NCBI GenBank assembly: GCA_022843385.1
Contig: JALHNT010000049.1
Coordinates: 1 to 54,394 of the forward strand
Reading direction: 5' to 3'
DNA from: Anaerolineae bacterium
GTDB taxonomy: Bacteria; Chloroflexota; Anaerolineae; Aggregatilineales; Phototrophicaceae
Length of the DNA stretch: 54,394 bases
Every line of letters starts with the position of its first letter. The stretch's first letter is position 1. The notes below the pieces were generated by a model. It was not told the DNA's origin and did not search any database. It worked only from the letters and a program-made list of their open reading frames with translations. Position numbers and translations under genes: made by a program. Shown piece by piece: positions 50,681 to 54,394 of the stretch.

Positions 50681-51160
50681 ATGCGTCCGATAACCCAGAA
50701 ACTCCTGGATGATCTGCTGGAACAAGCCGCGCAGCAAGAGCGCCGCCGCATCCCCTATCGCTTTCATGAACACGAAGACTCGGTGCAACGGATGCTGAAC
50801 GCCATCCTGCCCGGCAGCTACATTACCCCGCATAAGCACGAGAACCCGGACAAAGTCGAGCTGATCGCCGCGCTGATGGGGCGGGCGGCAGTGGTGCATT
50901 TCACCGACAGCGGCGGCATCCACAACATCCACATTCTGGAGCCGGGCGGATTCACCCTGGGCGTGGATATTTCCCCGCGCGTCTATCACAACTTCGTCGC
51001 CCTCACACCGTGCGTGGTGCTGGAGATCATCCAGGGGCCGTATATCGCCGAGACGCACAAGAAGTTTGCTGACTGGGCACCGCGCGAAGGCACAGAAGAA
51101 GCGGCGGCGTACCTGAAGGGACTGGAGAAGCTGATCTATGCGGCGGAGATGAATGGATGA
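50681..51160 (+). CDS. WbuC family cupin-fold protein
   Basis: A 159-residue cupin-like metalloprotein. 'RRRIPYRFHEHEDSVQRMLN', 'YITPHKHENPDKVELIAAL' and 'GVDISPRVYHNFVAL' match the WbuC family; the His cluster HKH plus the later His would bind the metal. WbuC genes often sit in surface polysaccharide clusters, but none is visible here. Its last four bases overlap the start of the hydrolase (ATGA), so the two are co-translated. Confidence 0.88.
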   Translation: MRPITQKLLDDLLEQAAQQERRRIPYRFHEHEDSVQRMLNAILPGSYITPHKHENPDKVELIAALMGRAAVVHFTDSGGIHNIHILEPGGFTLGVDISPRVYHNFVALTPCVVLEIIQGPYIAETHKKFADWAPREGTEEAAAYLKGLEKLIYAAEMNG

Positions 51161-52005
51161 GCGATTACTACGCTGCTGCCCCCGCCGATCAGGTCGAACG
51201 GCTGATGACCTTTCGCCGGGCTCATCCGCCGCGTCAGACGACCATCAACGGCATGACCTGGGAATACCTGAGCTGTGGACAGGGCGAGGCGACCATCCTG
51301 TGGCTGGTGGGCGGGCTGCGGGTGGCGGACGCGGCCTATCGTTCCATTCCCCTGCTGGAAGATCATTTCCGCATTCTCGCCCCAAGCTATCCTCCGCTGA
51401 TGAGCATGGACGTGCTGGTGGATGGGTTGGTTAGGCTGCTGGATGCCAGTGGGGTAGGGACGGCGCATGTGCTGGCCGGGTCATTCGGCGGCATGGTAGC
51501 ACAGGCCTTGCTGCGGCGGCATCCGGGGCGGGTGAACAAGGTTGTGCTGTCCACCACAGCAGTCCTGGACGAAAAAGCTGTCGCGAATTATCAGCAGCAG
51601 GAAGCAATGATCGCGTCTGCCCCGTCGGAACTGGTGGCGGAGTTTTCCAAAGGCCGCTTTGTCGAGATGATCGCGCCGCCGAATGACGAGCGCACCTTCT
51701 GGACGGCGTATGTAGATGAGCTGTTCAGCGAGCGGCTGACCAAAGACGATATGTTGAGTACGGTGCGCTGCCTGCTGGATTTCGCCCAACAGCCGCAGCA
51801 GCCGCAGACCGCGCCGGAATGGGCAGGACGCATCCTCATCATCGAGTCAGAAGATGATGCCACCTTCGACGCCGCCGCCCGCGCCCGTCTGAAAGCGCTC
51901 TACCCCAGCGCCCGCGTCCATACCTACACCAACGGCGGACATTCCCCAGCCACCACCCAGCGCGAGGCGTACTTCGGCCTGGTGCGGGGGTTTTTCAGCG
52001 GGTAG
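51157..52005 (+). CDS. Alpha/beta hydrolase
   Basis: A 282-residue hydrolase. Nucleophile elbow 'LAGSFGGMVAQALL' (Ser near 109), acid in 'RILIIESEDDATFD' near 228 and His in 'TYTNGGHSPATTQ' near 262 complete the triad. The oxyanion region is 'WLVGGLR'. Substrate unknown. The start overlaps the cupin stop by four bases. Confidence 0.9.
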   Translation: MSDYYAAAPADQVERLMTFRRAHPPRQTTINGMTWEYLSCGQGEATILWLVGGLRVADAAYRSIPLLEDHFRILAPSYPPLMSMDVLVDGLVRLLDASGVGTAHVLAGSFGGMVAQALLRRHPGRVNKVVLSTTAVLDEKAVANYQQQEAMIASAPSELVAEFSKGRFVEMIAPPNDERTFWTAYVDELFSERLTKDDMLSTVRCLLDFAQQPQQPQTAPEWAGRILIIESEDDATFDAAARARLKALYPSARVHTYTNGGHSPATTQREAYFGLVRGFFSG

Positions 52006-52097
52006 TGGACTGGCGCGGGAATTGAGTTCCTCAATGCCGCTGGTTTACAATACAGGCACGATCGACCCACTATTCAGCCATTTTGAAGGAGCAGCCG

Positions 52098-53435
52098 ATG
52101 ACGACCACCGCCGACATCATCAAGTCGAATAAGGATTTCACCCTCACCAGTTGGACAGCGCAGAATGCCTGGAATCCGATTGTGATGGATCGGGGCGAGG
52201 GGGTGTATTTCTGGGATACCGATGGCAAGCGCTGGATCGACTGGTCATCGCAGCTCGTCAACGTCAATATCGGGCATGGCAACCCGCATGTCATTAAGGC
52301 AATTCAGGATCACGTCAGCCGCATCTCCTTCGCCTACCCTGGCATCGCCACCGAAGCGCGCGGCAAGCTGGGGGAACTGGTGGCGGAAGTGACACCGGGA
52401 GACCTCAATCATTCGTTCTTCTGCAACGGCGGCACCGATGCGATCGAGAACGCCATCAAAATCGCGCGGCTGGTCACCGGCAAGAGTAAAATTCTGACGC
52501 GCTATCGCTCGTATCATGGGGCGACCTTCGGCGCGGCCACCGCTGGCGGCGATCCCCGGCGGCATGGGCATGGCCCTGGCATCCCCGATATTGTGCGCCT
52601 GCCCGATCCGTATGCCTACCGCAGCCCGGTCTACAAGGGGCGGACGCAGGAAGAAGGCGATGCCATCATGGCTGATATGGTCGAGGAAATCGTGCAGATG
52701 GAAGACCCCAAGAGCATCGCGGCCATCCTGCTCGAAGGCTACAGCGGCACCAGCGGCGTGATCCAACCGAGCGCGGTCTACTGGAATCGCATCGGCGAGA
52801 TCTGCAAGCAGTACGGGCTGCTGCTGATCGTCGATGAAGTGATGAGCGGCTGGGGGCGCACCGGCGAGTGGTTCGGCGTCGATCATTACCCCAACGTCAA
52901 GCCGGACATCCTGGCGACGGCCAAAGGCATCACCTGTGGTTATGTGCCGCTGGGAGCCACCGTCGTCAGCGACGAGATCGCGGCTTACTTTGGCGACAAG
53001 CAGCTTTCGCTGGGGCTGACCTACAGCTCCCATCCGCTGGCGATGGCGGCAGGGATTGCTACCATCGAGGTGTACCGGCAGGAGAATCTGGTTGAGCGCA
53101 GCCGCGAGATGGGCAAGACGCTGCGGCGCGGGCTGATGGATCTGGCGGAGAAGCACGCGGTCATCGGCGATATTCGTGGCGCGGGCTGCCACCAGGTGAT
53201 CGAGCTGGTCAAGAACCGTGACACCCGTGAGCCGCTTTCCCCCTGGCAGGGCGCGACGAGCGAACCGCTGGCAATTGTCAGCAAGGCGCTGCGTGATGAG
53301 GGCATGAGCACCTTTGTGCGCTGGAATATGATCTTCAACTGCCCGCCGCTGATCGTCAGCCCATCCGAGCTAAAGGAAGGGCTGGACATCCTCGACCATG
53401 CTCTGACCAAGATTGACGGGTATTACGAGGGGTAG
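52098..53435 (+). CDS. Class III aminotransferase (taurine/omega-amino acid type)
   Basis: A 445-residue PLP aminotransferase. 'FFCNGGTDAIENAIKIAR' (phosphate-binding), 'LLIVDEVMSGWGRTGEWFG' (cofactor Asp) and 'ILATAKGITCGYVPLGATVV' (Schiff-base Lys near 279) are canonical. Sequence features resemble taurine-pyruvate and beta-alanine aminotransferases. 'GAAGGAG' precedes ATG 52098. It could supply semialdehydes to the mmsA product, but they are 32 kb apart and no local pathway supports that. Confidence 0.9.
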   Translation: MTTTADIIKSNKDFTLTSWTAQNAWNPIVMDRGEGVYFWDTDGKRWIDWSSQLVNVNIGHGNPHVIKAIQDHVSRISFAYPGIATEARGKLGELVAEVTPGDLNHSFFCNGGTDAIENAIKIARLVTGKSKILTRYRSYHGATFGAATAGGDPRRHGHGPGIPDIVRLPDPYAYRSPVYKGRTQEEGDAIMADMVEEIVQMEDPKSIAAILLEGYSGTSGVIQPSAVYWNRIGEICKQYGLLLIVDEVMSGWGRTGEWFGVDHYPNVKPDILATAKGITCGYVPLGATVVSDEIAAYFGDKQLSLGLTYSSHPLAMAAGIATIEVYRQENLVERSREMGKTLRRGLMDLAEKHAVIGDIRGAGCHQVIELVKNRDTREPLSPWQGATSEPLAIVSKALRDEGMSTFVRWNMIFNCPPLIVSPSELKEGLDILDHALTKIDGYYEG

Positions 53436-53493
53436 ATCTTCCAAACAGGGGAGCGCAGCCTGCGTTCCCCATATCCTCATTGGGAGCTCTGAC

Positions 53494-54093
53494 ATGTCAA
53501 CCACGCCCGAGGATGTTTTTATGCTCCTCGACGCTGCTCTTGAATCTGAACGGGTTCTGTTCGAACACGTGACACTCGTTGATGACCATGCTGAAGGCAA
53601 AGCGCTGCTGGTTAAACCGAAGACGCTTGACGCTCCATCACCCGTTCCGCTCAGGCTGGAAGCAATTGCCAGCGATGCCGACTGGGCGGCCTATCTGCAA
53701 GCACGATATGAAGTCGAAAAGGTCTATGGGCTCAACCTGGAGCAGACCGAACGCATTATTCAACAGATGCAGCAACGAATGCAGCGGATGGCGCTGGGCT
53801 GGCATTTTCTGTGGTTGGATGAGGAAGCGGTGGGGGCGGTAGGGCTGCTGCTGTTCGAGCATCAGGGGCAGCATTATGGCCGCTTACAAGATGTCGATGT
53901 GTTTCCCGGCTATCGTGGGCAGGGTAATGGCAACAGACTGCTGACAGCGGTTGAAGCGCTGGCCTGGCAGCGCCGCGCGGCGGCCCTGTTCATCGGAGCC
54001 GATACCGATGACTGGCCGCTGGGCTGGTATCAGCGGCGCGGCTACACCCGCATCGGCACAGTCATCAAAGTTGTCGAATCGTCATTGGGCTGA
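53494..54093 (+). CDS. GNAT family N-acetyltransferase
   Basis: A 199-residue protein with a C-terminal acetyltransferase fold: 'LQDVDVFPGYRGQGNGNRLL' is the acetyl-CoA loop, and 'LGWYQRRGYTRIGT' ends the domain. The N-terminal ~65 residues are an extra acidic segment. ATG 53494 follows 'GGGAG'; the frame is open upstream to 53413 within the aminotransferase 3' end. Its 3' end overlaps the convergent membrane protein gene by 12 bases. Confidence 0.85.
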   Translation: MSTTPEDVFMLLDAALESERVLFEHVTLVDDHAEGKALLVKPKTLDAPSPVPLRLEAIASDADWAAYLQARYEVEKVYGLNLEQTERIIQQMQQRMQRMALGWHFLWLDEEAVGAVGLLLFEHQGQHYGRLQDVDVFPGYRGQGNGNRLLTAVEALAWQRRAAALFIGADTDDWPLGWYQRRGYTRIGTVIKVVESSLG

Positions 54094-54394
54094 CAGGCCT
54101 GAACGCCACATCCAGATGGCAGCGACGAGCGCCATGATGCCAAACACCAGCATATACAGTGGCTTGACTGGTCTACCGTTGATCTGATTAACCAGGTTGG
54201 CGATGCCTACTCCAATGCCGTAGATCAGAAACATCCCCTGCATAGTCAGCGCCAGAGGCCATGAGCGCAGGCTATACACAGCGCCAACGGCCAGCGTCAG
54301 CAGCATGACGGCGATCAGGCGGTTGGTCAGCAGATCTCCCGGCCAGACCCAGATCAAGTCCGAGCCGCTATCGGTGATGAAAAGCGCAATCCCC
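54082..54394 (-). CDS. Membrane protein, partial (5' end beyond window)
   Basis: The frame stays open to the right edge, so the N-terminus is missing. About 104 codons are visible. Three to four hydrophobic segments can be seen ('LIAVMLLTLAVGAVYSL', 'LALTMQGMFLIYGIGVGIA', 'LYMLVFGIMALVAAIWMW'). The family is not recognised; it is probably an integral membrane protein with a short cytosolic C-terminus. Confidence 0.7.
   Translation of the reverse strand, partial: GIALFITDSGSDLIWVWPGDLLTNRLIAVMLLTLAVGAVYSLRSWPLALTMQGMFLIYGIGVGIANLVNQINGRPVKPLYMLVFGIMALVAAIWMWRSGLSAQ

Overview
The window looks like chromosomal DNA from a member of the Chloroflexota, probably the Anaerolineae branch; this is inferred from gene content, not from a database search. 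The clues are a fused alpha-beta glycyl-tRNA synthetase, a secreted Thr/Pro-linked sugar dehydrogenase carrying a cohesin and a dockerin, a DUF5679-like zinc ribbon, YtxH and Uma2 family proteins, moderately high GC coding DNA, and intergenic DNA full of degenerate 'cacagagaacacagag' and 'gactgacgact' repeats.

Layout. 1-900 is non-coding repeat DNA. 0.9-3.7 kb holds minus-strand genes for an AT-rich unknown protein, a DinB protein, a DHFR-fold reductase and an AraC regulator. 3.9-9.0 kb is mostly poorly characterised proteins, including a zinc ribbon-TIR protein and a protein with a C-terminal J-domain. 9.1-11.9 kb is leuS. 12.3-13.0 kb is an AT-rich membrane-anchored protein, followed by a second, inverted copy of the repeat seen at 0.3-0.8 kb. 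13.9-18.3 kb holds an ArsR-like regulator and small enzymes (three VOC proteins, GNAT, O-methyltransferase) plus a Uma2/YdeI pair joined by what looks like a deletion. 18.3-24.0 kb has methylmalonate-semialdehyde dehydrogenase, the cohesin-dockerin sugar dehydrogenase and a receiver-histidine kinase. 24.2-27.1 kb is a four-gene plus-strand operon (histidine phosphatase, TIM-barrel isomerase, acetamidase/formamidase, MOSC), followed by tRNA-Lys and homoserine dehydrogenase.

28.997-31.2 kb is a compact minus-strand operon: an ArsR-ArsC fusion, a calcineurin-like phosphoesterase and an aquaporin, behind a promoter overlapped by direct repeats. The simplest reading is an arsenic response unit in which arsenate is reduced by a self-regulated fusion enzyme and arsenite leaves through a channel. 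The phosphoesterase in the middle has no obvious role and is the most interesting unknown here. 31.7-32.9 kb is rplJ-rplL with an L10 leader and terminator, followed by mfd, an EEP-family phosphatase, an MFS transporter and glyQS.

42.2-48.6 kb is a minus-strand run with three M42 aminopeptidase paralogues, PhzF, an AT-rich HEPN-like protein translationally coupled to one M42 gene, and folC. 48.9-54.4 kb holds GNAT proteins, a glycine-rich RRM protein with a long leader, a WbuC-type cupin overlapping an alpha/beta hydrolase, a class III aminotransferase and a membrane protein cut by the window edge.

No CRISPR array, rRNA, phage module or transposase was found. Starts were moved from the longest open frame where a better ribosome-binding site or family N-terminus supported it.
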